Below, piece after piece: positions 1-11,297 of a DNA stretch of 64,000 nucleotides (positions are counted from its first letter, which is position 1; the number at the start of each line of letters is the position of its first letter). The translations under genes and the position numbers were made by a program. Under the pieces are notes generated by a model. The model did not search any database. It had not been told where the DNA came from and was given only the letters and a program-made list of their open reading frames with translations. Source of the DNA: Prorocentrum cordatum (taxonomy: Eukaryota > Sar > Dinophyceae > Prorocentrales > Prorocentraceae); assembly GCA_963575745.1 (NCBI GenBank), contig CAUYUJ010017779.1:91001-155000 (forward strand), given 5' to 3'.

Positions 1-67
1 CCCCCGAAACAAACCACCACGCCGAACTGAACGTTGCTTTGGCCCCGACCCCTGGAGGGGGCCATAG

Positions 68-1908
68 GAGTGCGTGCAGCGCCTCAAGGCCGCCATTGGC
101 AAGACGACCAGGTCGCCCCTGACGGTCGTTGCCGCGGCGGTCGACTCCGACACGTGGTACTCCCAGATGTTGTCCGACTACATCGAGTACGCCCCTGGCT
201 TGCTCAAGTACCACGCGCGCGTCGCCGAGCTGAGCAGTTGGGCCGACACCTTCGAGGCAGGCGCGGACACATACGACACGCTGGCCGAGCACATCAAGGA
301 GGTGTCCATCATGAAGGCCCAATTGCGCCCTCAGTCGGTGAACTTCCTGGACGCTAAGATGGCAGCCGCCCTCGCTGCACAGCACGCCCGCGTCGCTGCC
401 TCTGTTGCGGGGCCAGATACGATGCAGAGGTGGAGTGCCGTGCTCGCCGAGGCGTCCGCGTTGCTGCCGCACGACAGGCAGGTGGACGAGTGGAAGACCC
501 AGAGCGCTGCGTCGTTGGCCAAGTTCGACCAGGCTTCCAAGATCGAGGCGATCTGCATGCTGTGCGAGGTGGTCCTCGACGTCGCCACGCGCGGTCCACA
601 GGCATCCACGTTGGAGCTCGTCGCGTCGAAGATCCAGCCGTTGTTCAACGCAGTGGGTGGCGCATTCATCGAGTGCAGCGCCCTCAAGGATGCCGAGGTC
701 GCGACCATCTCAGAGTGCACCATGGCGCTGTCCGAGTCGGTGGCGTACGAGATGACAATGGCCAACGTCGGCTTGCTCAACATGGCTGGCGCGTTGCACG
801 TCCTGGACCTCGCCTCCAAGCTGACCCAGCTCTTGGGTGACCGCGCCAGCCAGACCTTCTACGTCGCCCACTTGCAGAAGACGGTCAACATGCTGGACGC
901 ATGGGGCATGATGACGCCCCTCGCCGACATGCGCACGAAGGATGAGCTGGTCGAGGGCATCTCGGCGTTCGCTGAGTTCCCTGCTAAGCTCGAGGCACTC
1001 ACCCAGACGGCGTCTGAGCTCGCCGAGTTGAGCTTGACAATGCCACCCGCGGCCAGCTACACCGCCGACAGGATCAAGGCCTTCTACGCCGAGAGTTCGG
1101 ACCGCTTGCGCAGCATCCTGAGCGCCAACCTGGCTGGGACGACTGCTGGCCTCGTGAAGGTGGCCACTTGCCTGGCCGACATGGCCAAGGGCACGCAGCT
1201 GGGCGACGGCGACCAGACGATCCCGTGGCATGAGACGTTCACAGGCAAGAGCTGGGACGGGTTCCTGGCGCACGCCGAGGTGACGCTGCTCACGCTCAAC
1301 CCCAAGGCGCTCGGGTCTTGCATCGACGAGACGAAGAAGGCGTTGCGGGGGAGAGCGCGAGGGGAGGAAGGAGGCAAGGAGAGGAGGAGGAGGGCCGCGT
1401 CTCGCACGGCGGGCCTAGAAGGAGAGGGGAGAAAGAGGAAGGAGAGGAATGAGGCAAGGAGAGGAAGGAGGCACGGAGAGGAAGGACGCAAGGGGGAAGG
1501 AGGCAAGGCGAGGAAGGAAGGAGAAGAGGCGGGAGAGGGAATCAGACGGCAAGGAGAGGCAGGAGGCGAGGAGAGGAAGGAGGCAACGGGAGGACGATGG
1601 CCGCGTCTCGCCGCTTGCGGCATCGCGAGGCCCTCCAGATGTACCTCGCTGTTGCCGCAGTTGGCGGTGGCGAGCCCGACGCACACCTCGTTGGCAAAGT
1701 GCAGAACACCATCCTGAATGGCCACATCACGAAGCTCAGCGGCATCCTCTGCCACAAAGTCAAGACCATCGCGGACCTCGGTCCGCTCCGTGATGCCGTC
1801 CAGAGCGAAATGCTTCATTTCCGCAAGGAGACGGGAATGAAAAAGGAGAAGGAGCTTCTCCACCCTGTGCTGCTCGTCAGGGCGATGCAGGCCCTCAAGA
1901 AGACGTAG
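68..1908 (+). CDS. hypothetical helical protein, 3' portion, two exons
   Basis: Seen: an open frame from 68 to 1339 (424 codons) and a second from 1630 to 1908 (92 codons plus TAG). They join in phase 0 across an intron with donor AAGAAG|GCGTTG and acceptor CGCGAG|GCCCTC. The frame is closed at its 5' side by TAG at 65-67; the AG there followed by G looks like a splice acceptor, so the true start is upstream of the window. The protein is rich in Ala, Leu and charged residues and looks almost wholly alpha-helical, with no signal peptide, membrane segment or metal-binding cysteine pattern. It ends in a basic tail, MQALKKT. I do not recognise the family. Codon use is strongly biased to G or C at third positions and the two parts read smoothly together, which supports real coding. 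The exact donor and acceptor could shift by a few codons (a second acceptor lies at 1637-1638, same phase). Confidence 0.6.
1340..1629 (+). repeat. intron made of AGGAAGG-type purine repeat
   Basis: This segment between the two exons of the first gene is almost entirely degenerate GGAAGGAGGCAAGGAGA repeats and would encode only Glu/Gly/Arg/Lys runs. The boundaries AAG|GC and GAG|GC share AGGC, the dinoflagellate pattern of a noncanonical GC donor and an acceptor AG followed by G. Read as an intron it restores a single frame; read as coding it shifts the frame. Confidence 0.55.
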
Positions 1909-2583
1909 GTAGGCGACGCCCTGCCAGCCACCGCCAGCCCTCGAGCTCGCTGTCAGAGCGACGGGGCCAGCCCATGTGGTATGTGGTGCACATGTTATTG
2001 TATAAGTTTGATATGTTATGTTATGCTATGTTCACAAACATGCACACGCAAGCACCAACCACGGGCACCAGCGGCACGTTCGCACGACCAAGTTTGCTTG
2101 CTGCGTGGACGGCGCCGCGCCACCGACAGCGCCGCCACGCTGGAGCACCGCATGCATCAGCGCAAAAACCAACACCACAAACGACGTCACGCAATGGGGG
2201 AGGGTGGTGGACGAGGGGGAGTGGGCGAGATGGCGCGCAGGAGGGAGGCCCGCTCCCTTGCTCCGCCGTTCCTGGCCACTCCTCCTCATCGCCTTTCTGC
2301 CCCCTCTTTTTCCACTTAATCTCCCGTCCCGCTACCCCTGACCTTCATCATCCCTCCTCCCCCCTCTCCGCCCGCCCCGCGGGCCTGGGCCCTGCGTCGA
2401 GGCCGACGGGTGGCCGCGGCCGCACTTGTGGGGGATCTCCCTCGTCGTCGCCCTTCCCCCCCCCCCTGCTGTCGTGCTCGCTTTTCTTCCCCTCGTCCTC
2501 TCCCCCCATCTCCCCCCCGTTGTCGTCCTCCCCGTCCTCGCTCTCGCCTCCGCCCGCGCCCTCCCCCCCCCTCCCCCCATCCG
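1909..2583. other. 3' flank and pyrimidine-rich stretch, no gene seen
   Basis: After the stop of gene 1 there is a short AT-richer stretch (1975-2045), then increasingly C/T-rich DNA. From about 2440 to 2580 it is nearly pure pyrimidine, directly abutting the spliced-leader-like sequence. Frames here encode only Pro/Ser/Arg runs. Confidence 0.5.
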
Positions 2584-2604
2584 CCGTTGCCATTTTGGTT
2601 CAAG
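2584..2604 (+). other. dinoflagellate spliced-leader relic
   Basis: The 21 bases match the dinoflagellate spliced leader (CCGTAGCCATTTTGGCTC then AAG) at 19 positions; the differences are A to T at position 5 and C to T at position 17. It is preceded by a pyrimidine tract of about 140 bases. Established knowledge: mature trans-spliced mRNAs that are reverse-transcribed and reinserted leave such relics in dinoflagellate genomes. Inferred: sequence downstream of 2604 derives from a retroposed transcript, but no protein is recognisable in it. Confidence 0.75.
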
Positions 2605-3366
2605 AACGGCTGGCGGGCCCCTGGGGGCCAAGTCTCGGCGTTCCTTGTTCCTGAGGGGCGCGCGAGTGCCCCGTTGCGCCCTCTAGCTCGTTCGCGCGGC
2701 GGTTTCGCCTTCCCTCCCTCGGGAGGCGGGCCTCGGCTTTGGACCCGCTCGGGCGCGAGGCGCGCCTCCGCTTGGCGACTCCCCCGACTCAGCCCAGTAG
2801 GCTTTGAGTCGGGCGTCGATGGGGCCGTTTTTTTGCGTTTGACTTTGGTTGTGCAGAAGCGTGCCCTGGGGGCTTCGGGGCGCGCGCACTACGCCCCATA
2901 AGAGCGGATCTGGCGCAGCGCCCTTGGCGGCAGAGGCGCGCGGGGTGCCCGCAGATGGCGCGGGGGAGCTCTCGATGCAACCTCGCGCCTCGCTTTCCTC
3001 GGCCCCGTGCTTTCGTACTTACTTGGAGTTTTAAAAAATCCATGCATTTATGAATTTGCCAGGAGTTACTTTCAGGTTTTCCAGAGGTTACTTTAATGTT
3101 TTCCCATATGAGCCTCTTTAGCTGCCGTATTCCTTCACAAGTCTACCGTCCCCGACGTTGCCATGATACCGCGCCCGCCCAAGTCGCAGACTCGCACGGA
3201 ATTGCCCGCTGGGACGTGCCGAGCGGCCAACGCCGCCGCGCTCGCGTCGGTCGCGCCAAACAAGCTGGCTGGCGCGCGCGCGAGCGCGCTAGGGTTCGCG
3301 CGGCCGCAGAGATGCACCAGCCGACACCAAGCACTCATCGCAATCGCTTCCGCATGGCTTTTGGAT
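2605..3366. other. unassigned stretch downstream of leader relic
   Basis: No convincing coding frame. The first part is GC-rich with Arg/Pro-type frames; 3020-3110 is AT-richer. It may be the remnant body of the cDNA marked by the upstream leader relic. Confidence 0.3.
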
Positions 3367-3535
3367 AGGAGGAGGAGGAGGAGGAGGAGGAGGAGGAGGA
3401 GGAGGAGGAGGAGGAGGAGGAGGGAGGCAGTGGGAGGAGGAGGAGGAGGAGGAGGGAGGAGGAGGAAAAGCAGGAGGAGGAGGAGGAGGAGCGGGATGAG
3501 GAGGAGAAATCGCTGGAGGACGGGGAGGGGGGGTT
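3367..3535. repeat. (GGA)n microsatellite
   Basis: Perfect, then interrupted, GGA trinucleotides. The long Arg, Glu or Leu/Ser/Pro frames on both strands here are artefacts of the repeat. Confidence 0.9.
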
Positions 3536-5282
3536 GGAGGAAGAAGAGGTTTTGGGGCCAGTCCTGGTTTCCGCCGGGTGAAAATGGGGGGATCAGAACT
3601 AAAGACGTCCCGGGTTTACCCCCCTTTTCCACCCTGCCCCACCCAGGAGGCCCAAGTTGCTCAACTGTGTTGCACTCTCGCCTCCTCTCCGTCGGATGTC
3701 CCCCAGAGATCTGCAGACGGCGCCAAGGAGCCCAGCAAGGGGGAAGGCCAACAGAGGCCGAAGAGAAGGCCGCATATCCCCCCCAAAGGGGCCGAAGGCC
3801 ACCGCGCCCTTCGCCCACGTGACCTCCATTCGCGCCTCCGGGCACTTCCACGCCGAGCGTCCGCCCTCTGCCTCGCCCTCCCCGCTCTCGGGAGCGTCCA
3901 AAAGGGGTGGGTGGGTGGGGGGGGGGGAGGGGGCGACCGGGGGGCGGGGATCTCATGGCGGGAGCTTCGGTACCTCCCCAGATCTCATGACCCCCTTTTT
4001 GTTGCTCCTTCCTCCAGCGCGCCCCTTGGTTCCCTCCTGGCCCGCACACGCGTCTCGGGCCATGATCTGCGACCTCCCCCCCCTCATGAACGACCCCCTC
4101 CTGGCCATCCCCCACCGCTCCCCCCCCTTGCCCCTACCCTCCCCCCCCTCCTCGATCCTCGATCCTAGCATCGAGGAGGAGAAGGAGGAAGAGGAGGAGG
4201 ATGAGGAGGAGGAGGGGGATCGAGGATTCTCCTGTTTCCCACTCCCTCCCTTGCATGCACATGTTGCACGCGCGCGCAGAACAAAATCCATGACGTGCCA
4301 TGCCATGCGCCACATCACCGGTCATGCATGGCAGATGCCCCGTATTAAAATATAATGTGTTGCTCAATGCCTATCAGTACAGTAAGACAACGAACCATCG
4401 CATGCTACTCTGCACCGATACACAACATAATATTGCGTAGCATAGCACGGAACGGCAGAGCATGAAGATTCGGAGAGAACAGGCCCAGGACGCCAAAGAA
4501 AATTAAAGAAGCCAAGAACCTGGAAAGCCTGGAAACCTTTCTGGCTATCCCAAAGGAGTTGGATCGATTGGGGTTGGAGGGCGCAGCTGCTGTAGGGCTT
4601 CGGGCGCACAGGATATCAGGGCTCCATCCAAGGAGTTGCACGTTGAGGAGGAAGATGAAGGGTTGGGAGGAAAAGGAAGAGGATAAGGAAGGGCCCAACA
4701 CCAGCCCCGTGCTTGGCAGGCCGTCAGCATCTGAGGGTGAACTGTCCAGTAGAACGAGCGTTTCTGTTGTCGTGGCGCCGCGACTACCCCGCCGCTTCGT
4801 GCGTCTCGTCATTCGATCTCTGTCAGTTTGCCACCCGCATCATCCTCACCATCTCTTCTGTCTCTCTCTCTTTCTCTCTCCCACCGCGGGTGGTCGCGCT
4901 TGCGCAAGCCCTCGGGTCGAGGTGTTGGCGGTTGAATTTCAAGGCGGTCCGGGCCCCCGCCGCCCCGGCCAAAAGACAGACCAGTCGAGTTGCTCTGATC
5001 ACCTTGGAGTGTCCTGGCCGCCTGGAGGCCTTCTGGGGTCTTGGGGGGGAGGTTTCTTGCGTTGCTGCTTGCGTTTGTGTTTGCGGCGGTGCTCATGTTA
5101 GTGGTTGCGTGGTAGTTTCTGCTGATGATGGCTGCGCTGGCGGTTGCGCTCGTGCACGGGGTGCCGGTTTGAGGGGAACGATCAACAGAAATGGGCGTCG
5201 AAGCCTTCAGCCCGCGCTGACCTAATCTAAAAGAATAGGAATCTGTCAAAAGCCCCCCAATGGGGCGTTCGTCGCATGTTTC
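3536..5282. other. gene-free stretch with short GGA and C tracts
   Basis: G/C tracts (3910-3940, 4110-4150), a CTCGATC/GAGGAGG block at 4150-4222 and ordinary unique sequence at 4300-5230. No frame shows conserved protein features on either strand. Confidence 0.4.
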
Positions 5283-5636
5283 GTGCGGCGTTCGGTTGTG
5301 CTGGTGTTCTTGTTGGTGGTTGTGGTGCTGGTTGTGTTTGTGGTTGCGATGCTGTTTGCGCTGGTGGCAGCGCTGATGGTTTTGCTCGCGTTTGTGATGG
5401 CGGTTGTTCCTGTGATTTCGGTACGGGGGCAATTCATTCGGAAAGGTGCTAAGGCAGCTGGCTGCGTCGACCTATACTTAATTAAATTAGAATAGGTCAG
5501 GAACCCCTTGAATTCCTATGCAGACTGCGTCGTTGTATGTTTGGTTGTGCCGATGGTTGTGTCGATGGTTGTGCCGCTGGTGATGTTGTTGTCTGCAACA
5601 TCTCCTGGCAGTGGGTCGCAGTGGATCATCAAGAAC

Positions 5637-5655
5637 AGCATCATCATCATCATCC

Positions 5656-5697
<42 letters not shown>

Positions 5698-5922
5698 GCG
5701 TCGTCATCATCATCATCGTCACCATCGCCACCATCATAATCATCGCCACCATCATCATCACCACCATCATCATCACCATCGGCATCGTCAGCACCATCGC
5801 CATCACTAACATCATCGTCATCATCATCGTCATCAGCAGCATCATCATCATCACCATCATCGTCATCATCATTATCATCGTCATCATCAGCATCGTCATC
5901 ATCGTCATCATCGTCCCAGCCC
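5637..5922. repeat. (CAT)n microsatellite
   Basis: Nearly 300 bases of CAT/CGT/CAC trinucleotides, giving poly-Ile, poly-His, poly-Asp and poly-Met frames that are not genes. Confidence 0.9.
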
Positions 5923-5925
5923 AAA

Positions 5926-6417
5926 GGGTTTCGGCCCATAGGGTCTCGGCCCATAGGAGCTCGGGACATACCCACAGGCCAACCAGCCAGCCAGCTTGCA
6001 AATAAGCCCAGGAACCCCCACGAACCCCCAAGAGCCAGCAACAGGAATCCATAGGAATCCGCGTATACACCCCCACGGGAATCCATAGGAACCCATGGGG
6101 ACCCCCATAAGAATCCGAAGGAATCCTCTTAGGAATCCGTAAGACGCCCCATAGGTCTCCGTAGGCATCCCCAACATATACATTGGAATCCCTAGGAATC
6201 CCCATAGAAATTCCGATGGGAATCCCCACAGGAATCCGTAGAACCTCCCATAGGTGTCCATCGAAATCCCGTTGCGAATCCATGGGGTCCCCAATAGAAT
6301 CCACAGTAATCCTCAAGGGAATCTGTAGGACACCCCGTAGGCGTCCATAGGAATGTTCGTAGGACTCCGTGCGCTTTCCCACAGGAGTCCATAGGAGTCC
6401 CCATAGTACGAGATGTG

Positions 6418-6455
<38 letters not shown>
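5926..6455. repeat. AGGAATCC minisatellite and TA dinucleotide tract
   Basis: From 5926 to about 6410 short degenerate units built on CCATAGGAATCCGTAGG recur with variable spacing. They are followed at 6417-6455 by an uninterrupted TA dinucleotide run. Confidence 0.75.
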
Positions 6456-6457
<2 letters not shown>

Positions 6458-6904
6458 AATAGCAGCACACACACCACCAACAACAACAATACCATACAAT
6501 AGTAACAACAGCAACAACAAAAAGGCGGCCCGCCCGCGGCCCTCGCGACGCCAGAGTGCGTGGCCAATTGGTCCAAAGACCAAAACAGCGCAAACGAGCG
6601 CAAATGCTTAGATCAATGCCAAGCTCCCCCCCCCCTGGTGATCCTGCATCCTGGGACCGAGGAGACCGAGGGAGGGGGAATCGAGGGACCTCCTCCTCCC
6701 CGCGCCCCTTCCCGTCACCTTCCCGCTCCCCCTCTCCCCTCCTGCCCGTGCCCCCCTCCCCCCGCCGCCCCCCGCCCCCCCCCCCCCGCCCAAAAACACC
6801 CAGGTGAAGCAGTGCGAGGAGGCGCCGCGCCGCGCTCCGCTGCCGCCCCGCGGCGCCCCCCCGCGGCGCCCCGCGCGCTCTCTCGGCCCCCGTGCGCTCG
6901 TCCC

Positions 6905-7332
6905 CCCTCCCCCTTCTCGATCCTCGACCGTCCTCCCCCTCGATCCCCCTCCTCCTCCTCCGCCTCCTCCTCCTCCGCCTCCTCCTCCGCCTCCTCCTCT
7001 CCTCTTCGATCCTCGATCCGCGTCTCCAGACCCCCCCTCTCCTCCTCGACCCCCGATCCCCCGCCTCTTTCCTCGATCCCAGATCCTCGATCCTCATCCT
7101 CCTCGATCCTCGGTCCTCAATGCCCCCTCTCCTCTGGGAGGGCTGGCCTGCTCCGGGCTGTGGGCCGCCCCCCTCCGCGCCCTCGCGGCCTGCAGCCAGG
7201 ACGCCAAAGTACAGCCAAGAGGCTGCGATAGGGGCCGCTCCGGGCTCGGATCGAGGATCGAGGAGGATCGAGGATCGAGGATCGAGGATCGAGGATCGAG
7301 GCGGATCGAGGAGGATCGAGGATCGAGGGGTT
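6905..7332. repeat. inverted arrays of the 7-mer CTCGATC / GATCGAG
   Basis: Copies of CTCGATC occupy 6905-7125. After a gap holding about 110 bases of unique sequence, the complementary 7-mer GATCGAG runs from 7240 to 7332. The two arrays could pair as a long hairpin. Confidence 0.7.
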
Positions 7333-7429
7333 CGGAGTTCCAGGCCGTGTCCCAGAGACCTGTGTCCTGGAGCCCGGTTGCGGCCTTGGCTCGCCGTGGC
7401 CAGGCAAACAAAAACACCCATCGATTAGG

Positions 7430-7905
7430 GGATTGGTTTTCCGATCAGTGCTTGCACTGAAGGGGTCCTATAGTTGTGGAGGAGGATCAACGGAGAGGAA
7501 GCGTGTTGCCAGATAATTTCCAGATGTCTAAAAGATGTTTCCAACCTGTCTTACAGGTGTTAAGCACATGTTTGAAACGATTCTAGAACATGGTTTACAC
7601 ATTTCAAACACATTTTAAATTCAATGATAGGACTGTTAGGGTGTCCATTGTCGTGGCATCCACAATCCTACAGCGGATTTTGGGAGATTTGGCGAGAAGG
7701 GGGCTTCTTGGCGTGTGCCCCCACTGCATCGGGCGTCGGCAACCGCGGCGGGTCCAGCGCAAGTCTCGACAACGATACCCGTGGGAAGCCCCGACCGACC
7801 TCGGTTGGGGGCATTCTCCTCGTGAACGTGTTTTCCCCAATCAGTGCTTGCACTGAAAGGGTCCTAGCGGAAATTGGAAGATTTGGCGAACGTTTCCCGC
7901 AAATG
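7430..7905 (+). mobile_element. family D copies, one split by a family L element
   Basis: A family D end (CAGTGCTTGCACTGA, GGGTCCTA) at 7435-7470 continues at 7671 (GCGGATTTTGGGAGATTTGGCG) after an intervening family L element. A second family D end starts at 7841. The block 7690-7905 reappears inverted at 9928-10085. Confidence 0.6.
7471..7665. mobile_element. family L element nested in family D
   Basis: AT-rich 195-bp element with ends GTTGTGGA and TCCACAA, flanked by the direct repeat TCCTA (7466-7470 and 7666-7670). The host family D sequence reads through when it is removed. Other copies lie at 55077-55269 and 56127-56319; all three share the CAATGATAGGACTGTTAGG-type core. Confidence 0.7.
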
Positions 7906-8436
7906 TTGGTAGCCTGTACGTGATCTGTTTTCGTAGATTCGGCTGGCAAATCACCCGTCGGGTAGCTCAAGCCCAAAGTGATCGATCCTTTTTCTCGATG
8001 TTTGGGGTAAATCGAACGCATCGTAGATAAATGTGTAGTCGATCCCCTACTCGAACCCATCGTGACAGCACCAGGACTGTCTGGGATCAGGGGGGGCTGT
8101 GGACGTCCGCGCCAGCCCGGCGCGAGGCGTCGGGGGTGCTGGGCGGCAGGGCGCGGACCAGGCCTCCTCTCGAGAAGAGCTGCTGGGCCACGCCGGGGCA
8201 TGGGGGGGCTGTGCCCTTCTCCCGCAAGAGGAGGATCGGGTCACAAATGTAGTGGAAGCCCATGCCAAGAAACACCCTCGTCCTCCTCGTCCTCCTCCTC
8301 CTCCTCCTCCACCCAGGAGTCCACGGCAGAATGGCTGCGCGCCCTCCTCTCTTCGCCAGCCTTTTCAAGCAACCGTGTCTCAGGTTCCTGGCGGCGGGCT
8401 GACGGAATCGGGGGCAGCGTCAGGGTGTTCAATGAT

Positions 8437-8612
8437 TGCAGTGGCAACCCATGCCATGAAGCACCCTGCTTGCCTTCAGGTGCCCAGGGTTTCGCCAGTT
8501 TCGATGGCTCTGCGATGGGAAGCGTGAACGCTCCCAGGCCAAACATCAAGGGAGGTCCTGGTCTCAGGGTGGTGCTTCTTGTGGAAGGTCTTTTGTGGTC
8601 GAGCTCCTGCTG
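8437..8612. mobile_element. family E element
   Basis: About 175 bp with inverted ends TGCAGTGG...CCCATGCCA and a matching right end. The interior holds the shared TTTCGATGGCTCTGCGATGG and TCTCAGGG motifs. A left-end fragment also lies at 8249-8280, cut off by CTC repeats. Other copies: 10067, 12501, 14778 and 54200. Confidence 0.7.
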
Positions 8613-8617
8613 TGGAG

Positions 8618-8715
8618 GTCCGCGGGGAGTGCCTGGATCGGTGCTGGAGCTCCCTGGCGGCTCCTCTGGCGCCGCCCCTGGCGCGCTCGACCCGAGGAAT
8701 CCGCGCGGGCCTCCG
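8618..8715. mobile_element. family G element, degenerate
   Basis: GC-rich sequence with the family core CTGGCGCCGCCCCTGGCGCG and the edge TCCGCGCGG, abutting the family E copy. It is shorter and more diverged than the copies at 51379 and 63212. Confidence 0.4.
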
Positions 8716-9173
8716 AACGTTTTGATTCATCTCATCGCTTGTTCCTCGAGGGGAGAATGGCAGCCAAGGCGCTGACATAAGGACCACGAGGGGAGAATGG
8801 CAGTCAAGGCGCCGACATGAGGACCACGAGAGTAGAATGGCAGTCGTAGGCGCTGAGATGAGGACCCCGGGACGAGAATGGCGGTCGAGGCACTGAGAGG
8901 AGGACCACGCTTGGGCTCTGGGAGGGCCCCAGGTCCCCAGGCCGTGCCTGAAAAAATCCGGGCCGCCGCCTTGGCAGCTCCGACGGCAGCTCGGGGGGCA
9001 CCTGCTCGTGACTGTCCGGCGCGGTTTGCGCGGGGCGCCGCGCCCCCCTCGCGCCAAGGGACGCCATGCGCCCGCCAGCGGGGGGGGGAGCCTCCTCGGA
9101 GTCGAGGCTCGCCGTAGCCAGGCAAGACCCGTCGCGCCTCGTCCAGCACTCCTGATGGTGGCGCGGGGATCGG

Positions 9174-9262
9174 TGGAGGAGGAGGAGGAGGAGGAGGAGG
9201 AGGAGGAGGAGGAGGAGGAGGAGGCGGAGGAGGAGGAGGAGGAGGAGGAGGAGGAGGAGGGC
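9174..9262. repeat. (GGA)n microsatellite
   Basis: Almost uninterrupted GGA trinucleotides. Confidence 0.9.
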
Positions 9263-9485
9263 GGGAACATCGGCAACAATCACAGCCAGAGCCCTAGATT
9301 TGCTTGTGATCGTTCTCTGATTCGTTGTTTTGCCGGTGGGCGCGGGCCCTCGCACCCCCCCCTTCCCCTCCCCCTATGGGGTAGATCTTGGCTGCTCTTG
9401 GCGTCTGTTTCGAGCAGGTGGGGCCTCCCCCGTGGGGCGCACTGTTGCAGGCAGTCGCGCTAAGCAGAGGTCCGGAGCCAGACTC

Positions 9486-9670
9486 AGAAGCCAGGCGGAA
9501 GGCTGGCAAACACGCGGCTGCCAAAACGGAGTTCCGGAAAATTATATTTGTTATTTCGGGAAGCAGCCTGTTTATTATTTCGTGCGATGATCTTCATTCC
9601 GTTTTTTTTGGTTGTCTTCTTGGAACACCTTTTTAGCAGCCACGGATTTGCCAGCCTTCGCCCAGCTTCT
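9486..9670. mobile_element. family K element
   Basis: 185 bp with inverted ends of about 27 bp: AGAAGCCAGGCGGAAGGCTG at left, and GGATTTGCCAGCCTTCGCCC running to 9664 at right. CAGAC occurs just outside both ends, a plausible target duplication. The second copy is at 23318-23503. Confidence 0.75.
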
Positions 9671-9744
9671 GACAGACCCCCCTTCTTCCCCCTCCCCTTC
9701 CGCCCACTGGAGAAACTCCGAATCTGAATGACACCATAGAACAA

Positions 9745-9979
9745 CCCCAATCAGTGGATGGTTTGATGAATCGTGGATCGATAAAGAGATCGATAAGGAG
9801 ATCGACCGGAAACCTGGGAGCCTGGAACCCACCGAAATCGGTCCAGAACCAATAAGCAGGAACCCGGGAACCCGGAACTGGAAACCCAGGAACCCAGCCG
9901 ATTACCCAATTCGGCGGGAAATTTTCGCCAAGTCTTTCAATTTCCGCTAGGACTCCTTCAGTGCAAGCACTGATTGGGG
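9745..9979 (-). mobile_element. family D element, inverted orientation
   Basis: 235 bp bounded by CCCCAATCAGTG and its exact complement CACTGATTGGGG. The interior (repeated ATCGATAAAGAGATCGAT and GGAACCCGGGAACCCGG motifs) is the reverse complement of 14097-14345. Confidence 0.75.
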
Positions 9980-10066
9980 AAAGAGCGTTCACGAGGTGAA
10001 TGTCCCCAACCGAGGTCGGGGCTCTCCACGGGTATCGTTGGACCCGCCGCGTTGCCGACGTCGGAC

Positions 10067-10241
10067 GCAGTGGGGGGCCACGCCAAGAAGCCCCCTTCTT
10101 GCCTCCAGGGTGCCCTTGGTTTCTTGGGTTTCGATGGTTTTTCCCTGGAAAGCGTGACGTGGCCACCAAACAGTCCTGGACGGCCTGGGGTCTCAGGGCT
10201 GGGTCTTCTGTGGAAGGTGTCTTATGGGCTGGCCTCCGCTG
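10067..10241. mobile_element. family E element
   Basis: Ends GCAGTGGGGGGCCACGCC and GGGCTGGCCTCCGCTGT are inverted copies. The interior shares GGTTTCGATGG and AAAGCGTGACGTGGC with the other copies. It abuts the inverted family D block. Confidence 0.7.
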
Positions 10242-10429
10242 TACAAGGCCGTCGGGGCTGCTGTCGGAGTTGGCGCTGCGGAGCCGATCATGCCATCTGC
10301 AGTCTGGCTGGAGTTCTTGCCGGAGTCGGCGAGGGGGGTCCACAGTGTCCGTTCCCCCCCCTCGGAGAGGCAGAGGCCCCACGGGCGCGCCCAGGATCGG
10401 GCAGGATTCCGTCCGTTCCGTCCTCCTCC

Positions 10430-10557
10430 ATCCTCCTCCTCGTCCTCCTCCTCCATCCTCCTCCTCCTCCTCCTCCTCCTCCTCCTCCTCCTCCTCCTCC
10501 TCCTCCATCCTCCTCCCCCTCCTCCTCCTCCTCCACCTCCTCCTCTTCCTCCTCGGA
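10430..10557. repeat. (CCT)n microsatellite
   Basis: CCT trinucleotides with single-base interruptions, producing poly-Pro/Ser/Leu and poly-Gly/Glu frames only. Confidence 0.9.
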
Positions 10558-10800
10558 GGGTCCGTTCCCCCTCCCCCGGAGAAGCAGAGGCTCCGCAGGC
10601 GTGCCCGGGGTCGGGCAGGATTCCGTCCACGCCGGATGCGCCGTTGGGGGGCTCCAGCGCCGATCCGGGATCTCCGCGCGGACCTCTTCGTGCTCGTGTT
10701 CATGTAACTTGGCATTGCTCGGCTTGGCGAGGACCCTCGAGGAGCATTTTGGGTCATCTTGCGAACAAGTAAGCGCATACATCGGAGGCCTAGAGGTTGA

Positions 10801-10967
10801 CACCAGCACTGATATCGGCGGTGCGCCTCCACTGAGAGGAGATGACCCCGATGTCGGTGATGGTGGTCATATTCGGGCTTCCAAGGTGGTCGGAGTAGTA
10901 CCACCAGCACCAACATCTAGGATCAGCTCCCTCTGGTGGAGGCACACCCCGGAGTGTGTGCTGGTGC
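10801..10967. mobile_element. single-copy TIR element
   Basis: Left end CACCAGCACTGATATCGG and GGTGCGCCTCCACT pair with right-end GTGGAGGCACACCCC and GTGTGCTGGTGC, giving imperfect inverted repeats of about 35 bp. No other copy seen here. Confidence 0.55.
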
Positions 10968-11148
10968 CCATGCCCAGGCTTCCCATGACGAAGCCGAACA
11001 TATGCACGGGGGAGGGGCGTCCGAGCGACGGGGAGTGTCGCGTGCTGCTCTCCGGTCTCGCCGCGTGCGGCGGAGGGCGGCGCCCCTCCTGAGCCCAACG
11101 CGGCCTTCTTATTGCGAAGGCCTCACGGCCGGTGCCGCCGACCCTGAA

Positions 11149-11187
<39 letters not shown>
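11149..11187. repeat. (GAC)13 microsatellite
   Basis: Thirteen tandem GAC units. Confidence 0.95.
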
Positions 11188-11188
<1 letters not shown>

Positions 11189-11297
11189 CGCTCTTGGGGA
11201 CCTCTTGGGGGTAGTTTGTGGGCCTCTTGGGAAGCTCTTAGGGGCCGCTTGGAAGCCTCGATGGGGGCCTCTTGGGGCTTCCTGGGGGTCTATTGTC

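Noticed and set aside
3135-4115. 326-residue minus-strand frame
   Set aside because: Its length comes from the GGA microsatellite and C tracts; Leu/Pro runs and no domain.
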